Part shown: positions 18,127 through 26,439 of the stretch, one piece after another
How positions within the stretch are numbered: the first letter of the stretch is position 1
How the letters are laid out: every line of letters starts with the position of its first letter
Source of the DNA: Paraburkholderia tuberum STM678
Lineage (GTDB): Bacteria; Pseudomonadota; Gammaproteobacteria; Burkholderiales; Burkholderiaceae
Assembly: GCF_902833905.1 (NCBI RefSeq)
Contig: NZ_CADFGP010000062.1
Span: 1-38,652 of the forward strand
Length of the DNA: 38,652 nucleotides
Direction: 5' to 3'
Translations under genes and position numbers: made by a program
The notes under the pieces: model-generated
The model's database searches: none
Told to the model about the DNA's origin: nothing
Seen by the model: the letters and a program-made list of their open reading frames with translations, nothing else

Positions 18127-18672
18127 ATGTCAAACAGCGATAAATGGCGCGGTGTGGCAGCCAATGTGATTGCGCATGCCTGGCGCGATCCTGCCTACAA
18201 GGCGAGCGTCCTGCAAAACCCCAAAGCCGCGCTGGCGGCCGCCGGTCTTACCCTGCCCGACTCGGTCCAGGTCTCGGCATTGGAAAACAGCTCGCAAAAC
18301 AAGTACGTTGTACTGCCGGCCCAGCACCGCCTCGAAGCGGACCCCGTTGCCGGAGCGAAGCTCCTCAAGGCGATTACTCCACTGCCCAAGGGCGTGCGCG
18401 TCACGCTGCTGCAGGACACCGCGGACACGCGCCATTTTGTATTGCCTGTCCCGCCGGCCCAAACCACGTTGCAGCCTTACACCGATGCGGCGGCGGCCAC
18501 CGCCTTGGCTGCCGGCTGGGAAGCCGTCAATCTGTACACCTCCGCCAATGCGGTGGGAGAAGCCAATGCGGCTGGCGTCCAGAACGTGGTTGGCGCTACG
18601 GACGTGGCTGGCGCGGCCGAGGCCGCGGCCGCCGGCGTGGTCGTCGCGGTCGGCGCCGCCGTGCTGACCTGA
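18127..18672 (+). CDS. Proteusin precursor peptide with NHLP-type leader
   Basis: This 181-residue RiPP precursor has a leader (about 11-65) of the nitrile-hydratase alpha-like type: HAWRDPAYKASVLQNPKAAL, then LPDSVQV and KYVVLP. A second half-copy of the leader pattern follows (LPKGVRVTLL to HFVLP, 86-107). The C-terminal region from about W131 is rich in Ala, Val, Gly and Asn with a hexad repeat. N135, N141, N147, N153, D159 and E165 are each six apart, with Gly at 144, 150, 156 and 162, ending VVVAVGAAVLT. Proteusins such as polytheonamide show the same i+6 Asn spacing. I chose ATG 18127 because GCGAGG lies just upstream; an ATG at 18106 would add seven residues. The cleavage site is not evident. 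Confidence 0.9.
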   Translation: MSNSDKWRGVAANVIAHAWRDPAYKASVLQNPKAALAAAGLTLPDSVQVSALENSSQNKYVVLPAQHRLEADPVAGAKLLKAITPLPKGVRVTLLQDTADTRHFVLPVPPAQTTLQPYTDAAAATALAAGWEAVNLYTSANAVGEANAAGVQNVVGATDVAGAAEAAAAGVVVAVGAAVLT

Positions 18673-18794
18673 TCTTGTTCGACACGCGGTGAGCGATCCC
18701 CGGATCGCCGGCGTTTGGGGATCGCGTGAGCCGATGCGCCCATTGACAGGGCGAACCGACGCCGGCGCCAGCGTTGAACGGACGAGGAGACGGT

Positions 18795-20330
18795 ATGGCC
18801 GACATGCGCAAAGAGCGTGAAGAGCGTGAAGAGCGGGCCTGGGAGATCGCGCGCAGCTTTGGCGAGGACGTTGTACCGCTGTTTACCGTTCCCGGCTGCG
18901 CCGATTCCGAATACGTCAGCGCCGTCGCCCGGACCAAGCGCCTGCTGGAACGGTGGTCGATGGACAACGTGTTCCGCGCCCGTCTCTACGAGCATCCGCA
19001 GGAAGCATGCGACGCCTACGGCATCGACATCGATCCGCAGAACGTTCGGATCCTGTGGCACGAACAGGAAGCGCGTCAACGCAAGCAGGATCGGGCAAAC
19101 GGCCTGCCCACCCCCCAAGACTCCCGCTCGGTGCGGCGCTATCGTTCCTTCATTGCCGAAAAGCTGGCGTTTCGCGACTGGATGCGCGACGTCAAGGCAG
19201 GCGTTTCCGGCCGGTTCGGCCTGTGGCGGCTGCAGCAGATGCATCGCTGCACGCTGGAACTCGGGCCAGCCAAGTCGGCGGGGCTCGTGCACGCGACGGT
19301 GGCCTTCGAATTGCAGAAAGGATGTTCGGTCGGATGTTGGTTCTGTGGAGTGGGCGCGGAGAAGCTGAGCGCTCATTTTGCCTACTCGCCCGAGCATGCG
19401 GCCTTGTGGCGCGACACTCTGGACGTGTGTCGCGACGTCATTGGCGATTCTGTCTTCAACGGATTCTGCTATTGGGCGTCCGATCCGCTGGACAATCCCG
19501 ATTACATCCATTTCATTACCGATTTCCGGCGCGCTTTAGGCCGGTATCCGCAGACCACCACCGCCATTCCGTTGCGCAACGAGGCGAAGACGCGCGAGAT
19601 CCTCGATATGGTCAGGGATTGCGCCGGCGAGATCCAGCGATTCTCGATTCTCACGCTGAAAATGCTGGACGACGTCCACAGTCGCTTCACCCCGGAAGAA
19701 CTGATCAACGTGGAGCTGCTGCCGCTCAATCGCGAGTCCGGCGTGCCCAAGGCCAATGCAGGCCACGCCCGCGTCAAGTCGCCGCGCGGCCATGCCAAGA
19801 CGAGCGACGAACAGCCGCAGACCATCGCTTGCATGAGCGGCTTCCTCTTCAACATGGTCGACCGCTCGGTCCGGATGGTGACGCCGTGCCATGCATCGGA
19901 TCGCTGGCCGAACGGCTATCGCGTGCTGGCCCAAGGACATTTCGACAACGCGGAGCAGTTGCGCAAGCTCCTGATCCGGTTGATCGACGGCGCCGGGCAT
20001 GTCGTGACGCACGACACCACGGTCGCCCTCAACCCCTGCCTCGTCGCCACGACCGTGACCCGGGAGGGCTACGACATTGCGTCCATCTGGGTCAAGCGCA
20101 CCCTGGTCAACTTCCCCGCGTTCGCGGCGCTGGATCGCCTGCTGCGAGACGGCGTCCACACTGCGGCCGACGTCGCGACCCGCATTGAGGACGAAACCGG
20201 CACGCCGTTGGTGGACACGTTCAACATCCTCAACGAGTTGTTGCGCCTCGGCGCACTGGATACCGAACCTGCGGAGGCCGAACCGGTCGTGCAACGCGTC
20301 GGCGCCGTCAAGGCCATGGACTCGGCATGA
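18795..20330 (+). CDS. Radical SAM RiPP epimerase, PoyD-like
   Basis: This 511-residue enzyme has a radical SAM cluster motif C177-x3-C181-x2-C184 (GCSVGCWFCG). The N-terminal 150 residues (LERWSMDNVFRARLYEHP, then AYGIDID) and the later CYWASDPLDNPDY match the PoyD family of peptide epimerases, which convert L to D residues in proteusins by hydrogen abstraction at C-alpha. It is the first enzyme gene after the precursor, the usual place for this family. GAGGAGA just before ATG 18795 fixes the start; an ATG at 18774 has no such site. The stop overlaps the next start (ATGA). D-residues at alternating positions would suit a beta-helical product. Confidence 0.9.
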   Translation: MADMRKEREEREERAWEIARSFGEDVVPLFTVPGCADSEYVSAVARTKRLLERWSMDNVFRARLYEHPQEACDAYGIDIDPQNVRILWHEQEARQRKQDRANGLPTPQDSRSVRRYRSFIAEKLAFRDWMRDVKAGVSGRFGLWRLQQMHRCTLELGPAKSAGLVHATVAFELQKGCSVGCWFCGVGAEKLSAHFAYSPEHAALWRDTLDVCRDVIGDSVFNGFCYWASDPLDNPDYIHFITDFRRALGRYPQTTTAIPLRNEAKTREILDMVRDCAGEIQRFSILTLKMLDDVHSRFTPEELINVELLPLNRESGVPKANAGHARVKSPRGHAKTSDEQPQTIACMSGFLFNMVDRSVRMVTPCHASDRWPNGYRVLAQGHFDNAEQLRKLLIRLIDGAGHVVTHDTTVALNPCLVATTVTREGYDIASIWVKRTLVNFPAFAALDRLLRDGVHTAADVATRIEDETGTPLVDTFNILNELLRLGALDTEPAEAEPVVQRVGAVKAMDSA

Positions 20331-22375
20331 CCAGGGGGCCCCAATCCGCGGCCGACGCTCCGCCCCCAGGCGTCGACATCGTATTGATCAACATGCCGTA
20401 TGCCGGCGTCGAGCGGCCGTCGATCTCGATCGGCCTGTTGCATCGCATCCTGACGGATGCCGGATTCTCGGTTCGCTCGGACTACGCGAATGTGCGTTTT
20501 GCCGAGCGCATCGGCATTCAGGCCTATCAGTTCATTGACATCATGCGATCCGAGGATGTGGTCGGCGAATGGACATTCCGGCAAGCGGCGTTCCCCGACT
20601 ACCAGCCCGATGACGACGCCTATCTGGCGCAGTTGCTGGAGCGCATGCTCCCGGAAAGCCGCGAGCGCTTGGGCCTCGACGGCTTGCGCCGCACGCTGCA
20701 CGGCATGCGTGATGCGGCCAACCGGTTCGTCACCGATACCGCGAACCGGATTCTCGAGATGCAACCGCGCATCGTCGGGTGTTCGTCCACCTTTCAGCAA
20801 CACCTTGCGTCGCTCGCGCTGCTGCGGCGAATCAAGGAAATTTCACCCGGCACGGTCACCATGATGGGCGGCGCCAATTGCGAAACCGTCATGGGCCGAA
20901 CCACCCATCGCAATTTCGCCTGGGTGGACTATGTCGCTTCCGGCGAGGCCGACAGCATCATCGCGCATGTCGTCGGCAGGATCCTGCGGGCGAAGCCCGG
21001 CGCGGTTCCGTACGGCCTGCCCGATGCGATCCTGACGCCGCGTCACCGAACGGCGGGCTACCCTGTCGATCCCGGCTCGAACGACGGCGTGCCGCGCCAC
21101 TCGTCGCCGTCGATCGAACATCTGGCGACGCCCGCCTTCGGCGACTATTTCGACACCCTGCGCGACAGCGCGCTGGCCGCCGTGATCGATCCGGGCCTGC
21201 CGGTCGAAACCTCGCGCGGCTGCTGGTGGGGGCAAAAGAAGCACTGCACGTTTTGCGGATTGAACGGCGGCGGTATGGCCTATCGCAGCCGCAGCGCGGA
21301 ACGCGTGCTCGGGCAATTCGACGAGCTGTCGGCATCCTACGGCATTCGCAAGTTCGAGGTCGTCGACAACATCCTCGACATGCGCCACTTCGAGACGTTG
21401 CTCCCGCAACTGCAAGGCCGCGGCTTCCGCCTGTTCTACGAAACGAAATCGAACCTGCGGCGCGACCATGTCGCCGCGCTGGCGGCCGCCGGCGTCACGT
21501 GGATCCAGCCGGGCATCGAAAGCCTGCATTCCCGGGTCCTGGCGTTGATGGACAAGGGCGCGCAAGCCTGGATGAACGTGCAGCTGCTCAAATGGTCGCG
21601 CGAATTCGGCCTGCGGCTGTCGTGGGCCATGCTGTTCGGATTTCCGGGCGAAGACGACGCCGATTACCAGGTCATGGCCGACATGGTGCCGAAGATCTGT
21701 CACATGCAGCCGCCCGGCGGCATGATCCACATTCGTTTCGACCGCTACAGCCCGTATCACGGCAAAGCGGCGGACTATGGCCTGGAGCTCGTTCCGGCCC
21801 GGCTGCTGCAGTACGTCTATCCGCTGTCGCCGGCGGACCTGATGGATCAAAGCTATTTCTTCGAAGAGCGCGGCGTCGCGGACCTGGGCCGCAACCTGTC
21901 GGTCGGGCTGACGCTGGAGCGCCCCGGAGCCGATGCGTTGCGCAAGGCGCTGGTGGCGTGGTCCAGGGCGTTCTGGTCCGGCATGCCGGCGGTGCTGTGC
22001 GAGGAACCCTACGGCGCCGGGCTTCGCCTGCTGGACACGAGACCGATGGCGGCCGAGCGGCAGGTCCGGCTCGATGGCGCTGCCGCCGCCATCCTCAGGC
22101 TGTGCGACGGCGCGCGCAACACCGCCACGCTGCCGGAAAAGCTGCGCTCGGACGGGCGCTTCGCCGGCAGTGACGAACAGATCGCCGACGCCCTCGCCTT
22201 TTTGCTCGAACGGGCCTACGCCATCGAACTGGACGGACGGATCCTGTCGCTGACGTTGAAAGGCGATCTCCCCAGCCTGCCCGACGGCTCGGAATTTCCG
22301 GGCGGCTTCGTCTGGCGCCCGGACTACACCACGGGCAAGGTCGCCGCGCGCCCCGAAACGGCCGCGGAGGAATGA
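20327..22375 (+). CDS. B12-type radical SAM RiPP maturase 1, first copy
   Basis: This 682-residue protein is of the RiPP maturation radical SAM protein 1 family (same group as many proteusin C-methyltransferases). It opens VLINMPYAGVERPS, has GEWTFRQAAFP near 80-95, and a Rossmann-like, presumably cobalamin-binding region with GGANCE and YVASGEADS. The cluster motif is C299-x7-C307-x2-C310 (GCWWGQKKHCTFCG). Further family motifs are YETKSNLRRDHV and WIQPGIESL. I see no classic DxHxxG cobalamin motif. The C-terminal 120 residues look like a separate small domain. It is translationally coupled to the epimerase gene and probably methylates unactivated carbons of the core peptide; the chemistry is inferred from the family. 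Confidence 0.88.
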   Translation: MTRGPQSAADAPPPGVDIVLINMPYAGVERPSISIGLLHRILTDAGFSVRSDYANVRFAERIGIQAYQFIDIMRSEDVVGEWTFRQAAFPDYQPDDDAYLAQLLERMLPESRERLGLDGLRRTLHGMRDAANRFVTDTANRILEMQPRIVGCSSTFQQHLASLALLRRIKEISPGTVTMMGGANCETVMGRTTHRNFAWVDYVASGEADSIIAHVVGRILRAKPGAVPYGLPDAILTPRHRTAGYPVDPGSNDGVPRHSSPSIEHLATPAFGDYFDTLRDSALAAVIDPGLPVETSRGCWWGQKKHCTFCGLNGGGMAYRSRSAERVLGQFDELSASYGIRKFEVVDNILDMRHFETLLPQLQGRGFRLFYETKSNLRRDHVAALAAAGVTWIQPGIESLHSRVLALMDKGAQAWMNVQLLKWSREFGLRLSWAMLFGFPGEDDADYQVMADMVPKICHMQPPGGMIHIRFDRYSPYHGKAADYGLELVPARLLQYVYPLSPADLMDQSYFFEERGVADLGRNLSVGLTLERPGADALRKALVAWSRAFWSGMPAVLCEEPYGAGLRLLDTRPMAAERQVRLDGAAAAILRLCDGARNTATLPEKLRSDGRFAGSDEQIADALAFLLERAYAIELDGRILSLTLKGDLPSLPDGSEFPGGFVWRPDYTTGKVAARPETAAEE

Positions 22376-22379
22376 GGTC

Positions 22380-24404
22380 ATGCCGATGCGGATGGACGCC
22401 GACCCTGGATCGAACCACCACGACGACGACGACGCCGACGATGGCCCGTGCGACGTCCTGTTCGTCTATCTGCCCTATGGCGCAATCGAACGTCCGTCCA
22501 TCGCGCTCGGGCTGTTGAAGCAGGTGCTCGTCGATCACGGCTTTTCGGCGGGCGTCCACTACGCGAACATCACGTTCGCCGAGCAGATCGGCTTGCCCGT
22601 CTATGACGCGATTTCCCGACTGTCGCGAGAAATGGCCGGGGAATGGACCTTTGCCGGCGCCGCGTTTCCCGGCGCGGAGAGCGATCACGACGGTTACATG
22701 CGCACGCTTGGCGAGATACTGAAGCCGTCCGTCGCCGAAGCCGCCGCGCGCGAAATCGCGGCGCAACTGTGGCCCGTGCGCCGGCTGGCCGAGGCGTTCA
22801 TCGCCCGCACCGTGCGCGAAATCGTGGCGCGGCGCCCAAAGATCGTCGGCGTCAGCTCGATGTTCCAGCAGCACTGCGCCGCCCTTGCGCTGCTGCGGCA
22901 CCTGAAGCATGCGGATCCCGACATCGTCACGCTGATCGGCGGTGCGAACTGCGAAGACGAGATGGGGCTCGCGACGTGGCGCAATTTCCCCTTTGTCGAC
23001 TACGTGGTGTCCGGCGAAGCCGATGAACTGTTGCCGGACCTGGTCGCCAATGCGCTGCGATACCGCGCCAAGACCCCGCCGGCCCTGCTTCCGGCCGGTG
23101 TCCTGGGACGCGGGGGGCCGGCGGGCGTCGCCCCGCCCGCTGGCATCGGGCGGGCGCGCGTCGAGCGGCTGGACGGCAGCCCGATTCCCGATTACCGGGA
23201 CTATTTCCGCCGCTTGTCGCATTCGCCATTGCGCGACCTGATCCGCCCCGGCCTCCCGATCGAGACGGCGCGAGGCTGCTGGTGGGGCGCCGTGCGGCAC
23301 TGCACGTTCTGCGGCCTGAACGGGAGTTCGACGGCGTTTCGCGCCAAGTCGCCGGAACGGGCAATCGGAGAATTCTCGACGCTCGCGGACCGGCACGGCA
23401 TCAACCGTTTCATGGTGGTCGACAACATCATCGACCCCGATTATTTCAAGACCGTGCTGCCTCGTCTGCGCGAAGACCACGCCGGCGACTGGCAGATCTT
23501 CTACGAAACCAAAGCCAACCTTCGTCGCGACCAGGTCGCGCTGATGCGCGATGCCGGCATCGCCTGGATCCAGCCCGGCATCGAGAGCCTGAACGACAAT
23601 CTGCTGAAGCAGATGGCAAAGGGAACGACGGCGCTGATCAACACGCGCCTGCTCAAATGGGCGCGGGAAGACGGGTTGTCCGTGTCCTGGAACATCCTGT
23701 TCGATCTTCCCCAGGAGAACGATGACGATTACCGCGACATGGCCGGGCTGATCCCGGCCCTCGTCCACCTGCAGCCGCCGCAGGCGATGGTGCGGATTCG
23801 CGTCGAACGATTCAGCCCGTACCAGAAAACGCCCGAGCTTTACGAGCTGAACATTGCGCCCGCGTGGCCCTACCGCTACATCTACCCGTTGGCGGAGCAG
23901 CCGCTCGCCCAGCTTTGCTACAACTTCGACACCCTCGGCAAGGCGCGCCTGCAAACGACCGGCGACTCGATTCCGGGCGCGAGCCCGCCGATCGAGCCCG
24001 GCAGCGGCCTTGCCCTGTGTCATCAGGCCGTGACCGCCTGGCGGCAGCTTCACGACGCCGCCGCCAAGCCGCTGCTGTGCGTTACCCCGCGCGCCGACGG
24101 CGGCGCCACGGTGCTCGATACGCGTCCCTGCGCGCGCCAGCGCGTGAGCCAGGTGTCGGCGGCAGCAGCCGGGATACTGGCGCTGTGCGACGGCGGAGCG
24201 ACATCGGCGCAGATCGACCGAGGCCGGCTCGCGCCGGGAGAATGGGACGCGCTGATCGGCAACCGGTGGCTGCTCGCCCTCGGCGGAAAATACCTGTCGC
24301 TGCCGGTCAACGGCGACGTACCGGCCTTGCCGGCCCGCCAACGCTTTCCCGGCGGCTACATCACGGCCGGCCCCGAATCGTCGGGGCTGCTGCTGGCGGA
24401 ATGA
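22380..24404 (+). CDS. B12-type radical SAM RiPP maturase 1, second copy
   Basis: This 674-residue paralogue of the preceding gene has the same layout: LPYGAIERPSIALGLL, then GEWTFAGAAFP, GGANCE, YVVSGEADE and the cluster motif C300-x7-C308-x2-C311 (GCWWGAVRHCTFCG), with WIQPGIESL after it. The pair clearly arose by duplication yet differs throughout, so the two probably act at different core residues, as PoyB and PoyC do in the polytheonamide pathway. The first 30 residues carry an Asp-rich low-complexity stretch (HHDDDDADD). The gene starts four bases after the previous stop and is the last plus-strand gene of the precursor operon. Confidence 0.88.
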   Translation: MPMRMDADPGSNHHDDDDADDGPCDVLFVYLPYGAIERPSIALGLLKQVLVDHGFSAGVHYANITFAEQIGLPVYDAISRLSREMAGEWTFAGAAFPGAESDHDGYMRTLGEILKPSVAEAAAREIAAQLWPVRRLAEAFIARTVREIVARRPKIVGVSSMFQQHCAALALLRHLKHADPDIVTLIGGANCEDEMGLATWRNFPFVDYVVSGEADELLPDLVANALRYRAKTPPALLPAGVLGRGGPAGVAPPAGIGRARVERLDGSPIPDYRDYFRRLSHSPLRDLIRPGLPIETARGCWWGAVRHCTFCGLNGSSTAFRAKSPERAIGEFSTLADRHGINRFMVVDNIIDPDYFKTVLPRLREDHAGDWQIFYETKANLRRDQVALMRDAGIAWIQPGIESLNDNLLKQMAKGTTALINTRLLKWAREDGLSVSWNILFDLPQENDDDYRDMAGLIPALVHLQPPQAMVRIRVERFSPYQKTPELYELNIAPAWPYRYIYPLAEQPLAQLCYNFDTLGKARLQTTGDSIPGASPPIEPGSGLALCHQAVTAWRQLHDAAAKPLLCVTPRADGGATVLDTRPCARQRVSQVSAAAAGILALCDGGATSAQIDRGRLAPGEWDALIGNRWLLALGGKYLSLPVNGDVPALPARQRFPGGYITAGPESSGLLLAE

Positions 24405-24432
24405 CGGCGGCATTCCACGGGAACGCGTTGCG

Positions 24433-26373
24433 TCATGCCGGCCGACACCAGAATTGGTACATCGCGCGAAAGGTATCGGGATAAATCTCTTCGAACGCGG
24501 CCCATCCGGCGAGATCCGAATCGTCGTCCGCGGTGAGCAACGCGCGCTTGCACGCATGGATGTCCGGATCGACCTGATCGAAACCGAGGAATGCCAGCCC
24601 CAGCGCCGTCAATGCGCGGGCGATGCGGGGAATGTCGAACGGATCTTCATGTTCATTGACCATCAGATCCCGAAAGCCGGCCAGGCTATAGAAATCGGTG
24701 TAGCGCCAGACCGATGCGAGGGCATCGTCATGAGGAAGGGCAAGCAGCCGGGCGCGCGCCGCCCGCAACGCATCGTCATCGCATGGCGGAACGACCAGGT
24801 CCGCGATGCGCTGGCGCGCCGCCGCCACGCCGCGGCGGGCCAGCGAGCTGTACAACCCGATCCGCATCGTGCCGCCGGGCGCCAGCGCCGGCATCAGCGC
24901 GCGCCAGTCGGCCTCGGGATCGGCCAGAAGATGCAGCACCCCGCCGCATTCGATGTGGTCGAAGGCCCCGCCCAGCGACGCCGCATCGTGCAAGTCCACG
25001 CATGCGAACGAAATCGTCGAGATCCTCAGCGCCCTCGCCCGTGCTTCCGCATATCGCAAACTGGCGGTGCTGACGTCGATGGCAACGATGTCGGCGTCGG
25101 GCATCGCCGATGCCAGTTGCGCCGCATGTCGTCCCGTGCCGCAACCCGCCACGAGGATCCGGGGCCGCCCGCGGGGCGCCGGGGACGACGCGTGGCGGAA
25201 CGGTCCGCAGAATCCGGCAAAGCCTTGCGGCGGCCTGCGCGTGATGCGCTGCCAGACCGGGTAGGCATGCGCTTCGTACTGCGCACGCAGACGTGCGGCA
25301 ACGTCGCCCGATTCGACGCCCTGCGCCGTGTGCGCCGGTTCGATGTCCGGATACGCTTCGCAGATCGATCGGGCCGCATCCAGCCTGCAGCGCGCCGCTT
25401 CGTCGGCCGGCACCGGCCACGCGCCGCCATTCAGCCGGCATTGAGCCGCCAACGCCCAGCACAACGCCGGATAGCGATCGCTCTCGTGCGACAGCAGCAG
25501 CCATCGCCGCACCCGGGACAGCATGCGCTCGATCGTTCGATTGGGCGGCAAGCCCTGCGAAATCAGTTCCAGCGCAAGGAGACGCGCATTCAGCAGCGAC
25601 GCCAGTGCCGCCGGATCCTCGGCGTGCCCATCCGCGCCGATCAGGCGTGCCAGGCCGGGGTCGCGCGCCTGTTGCAGCCATCCCGCCGCCGTCAGTTGCT
25701 GTGCGTCGACGTCCGCATCACGCAACAGCGCGACGAGCGGCGCTTCGTCGTCGGCCGAACGCACGATGGCGTCCGGATGAGACTTCAGCAGATCGACCAG
25801 TCGCGAACGGACAGACAGATCGGCCGGCCAGCGTCGCACCGCGTCGAACAACAGCGGGAGCGCCGCGGCGTGTTCGCCGCGATCCGCGAGCCAGCTCGCG
25901 AGCAACGGATAGGCCGGCGCAAATTCCGGCGCATCGGCGATGCAGCAACGTGCCTGCGCGATGGCGGCATCCAGGTCGCCTTGCGCCGCGAGGGCCGCGC
26001 CAAGGTTGAAGCGCGTCGCCACGAGGCCTGGATCGACGGCGAGCGCGCGACGAAAGTCGTTTGCCGCGCTCGCCGCCCGCCCCAACGCAAGCAACGCGCG
26101 GCCTCGATCGTTCCACAACGGCGCCGATCCCGCCGCCTGAACCAGCGGCAACGCGGCGTCGAGCCGGGCAAGCGCCAGTTCCGGCAGACCGCACGCCAGC
26201 GCGACGGCCGCAGCCAGGTGCAATCCCGCTGCGTCGCCGCGCTCGGCCGCGGCCTCGGCCAGCCGGTCGGCGAGCGTTCGGGCGTCCTCTCGCCGCCCCG
26301 ACGTCCACGCGTCGCGAACGTGTTGCGACAGGGCTTCTCCGCCCGGCGGGAGGGAAGTTCTGGAGACGCTCAT
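24433..26373 (-). CDS. TPR-like plus class I methyltransferase fusion
   Basis: This protein of about 646 residues has Ala-rich helical repeats at about 25-200 that look like TPRs (ALLALGRAASAANDFRRALA, then RFNLGAALAAQGDLDAAI). After a helical linker comes a SAM-binding Rossmann domain with ILVAGCGTGRHAAQL near residue 410 and IVAIDVS after it. The TPR part may bind peptide or protein. I start it at MSVSRTS (26373); an upstream ATG at 26415 would add 14 residues. It converges with the second radical SAM gene and diverges from the methyltransferase gene at 26440. An O- or N-methyltransferase role on the RiPP is likely from context; the target is not evident. Confidence 0.78.
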   Translation of the reverse strand: MSVSRTSLPPGGEALSQHVRDAWTSGRREDARTLADRLAEAAAERGDAAGLHLAAAVALACGLPELALARLDAALPLVQAAGSAPLWNDRGRALLALGRAASAANDFRRALAVDPGLVATRFNLGAALAAQGDLDAAIAQARCCIADAPEFAPAYPLLASWLADRGEHAAALPLLFDAVRRWPADLSVRSRLVDLLKSHPDAIVRSADDEAPLVALLRDADVDAQQLTAAGWLQQARDPGLARLIGADGHAEDPAALASLLNARLLALELISQGLPPNRTIERMLSRVRRWLLLSHESDRYPALCWALAAQCRLNGGAWPVPADEAARCRLDAARSICEAYPDIEPAHTAQGVESGDVAARLRAQYEAHAYPVWQRITRRPPQGFAGFCGPFRHASSPAPRGRPRILVAGCGTGRHAAQLASAMPDADIVAIDVSTASLRYAEARARALRISTISFACVDLHDAASLGGAFDHIECGGVLHLLADPEADWRALMPALAPGGTMRIGLYSSLARRGVAAARQRIADLVVPPCDDDALRAARARLLALPHDDALASVWRYTDFYSLAGFRDLMVNEHEDPFDIPRIARALTALGLAFLGFDQVDPDIHACKRALLTADDDSDLAGWAAFEEIYPDTFRAMYQFWCRPA

Positions 26374-26439
26374 GATTGCCCCGTTCGTGTCGTCGGCAAA
26401 CTCACCGCAGTCCATTCAACCGTGTCCACTCAGTGAACG

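Noticed and set aside
22095..24557. 820-codon minus-strand open frame opposite the second radical SAM gene
   Set aside because: The plus strand has complete radical SAM motifs; the minus frame has none.
24454..26436. 660-codon plus-strand open frame opposite the TPR-methyltransferase
   Set aside because: Arg-rich shadow without family motifs; the minus strand carries the SAM-binding motif and repeats.
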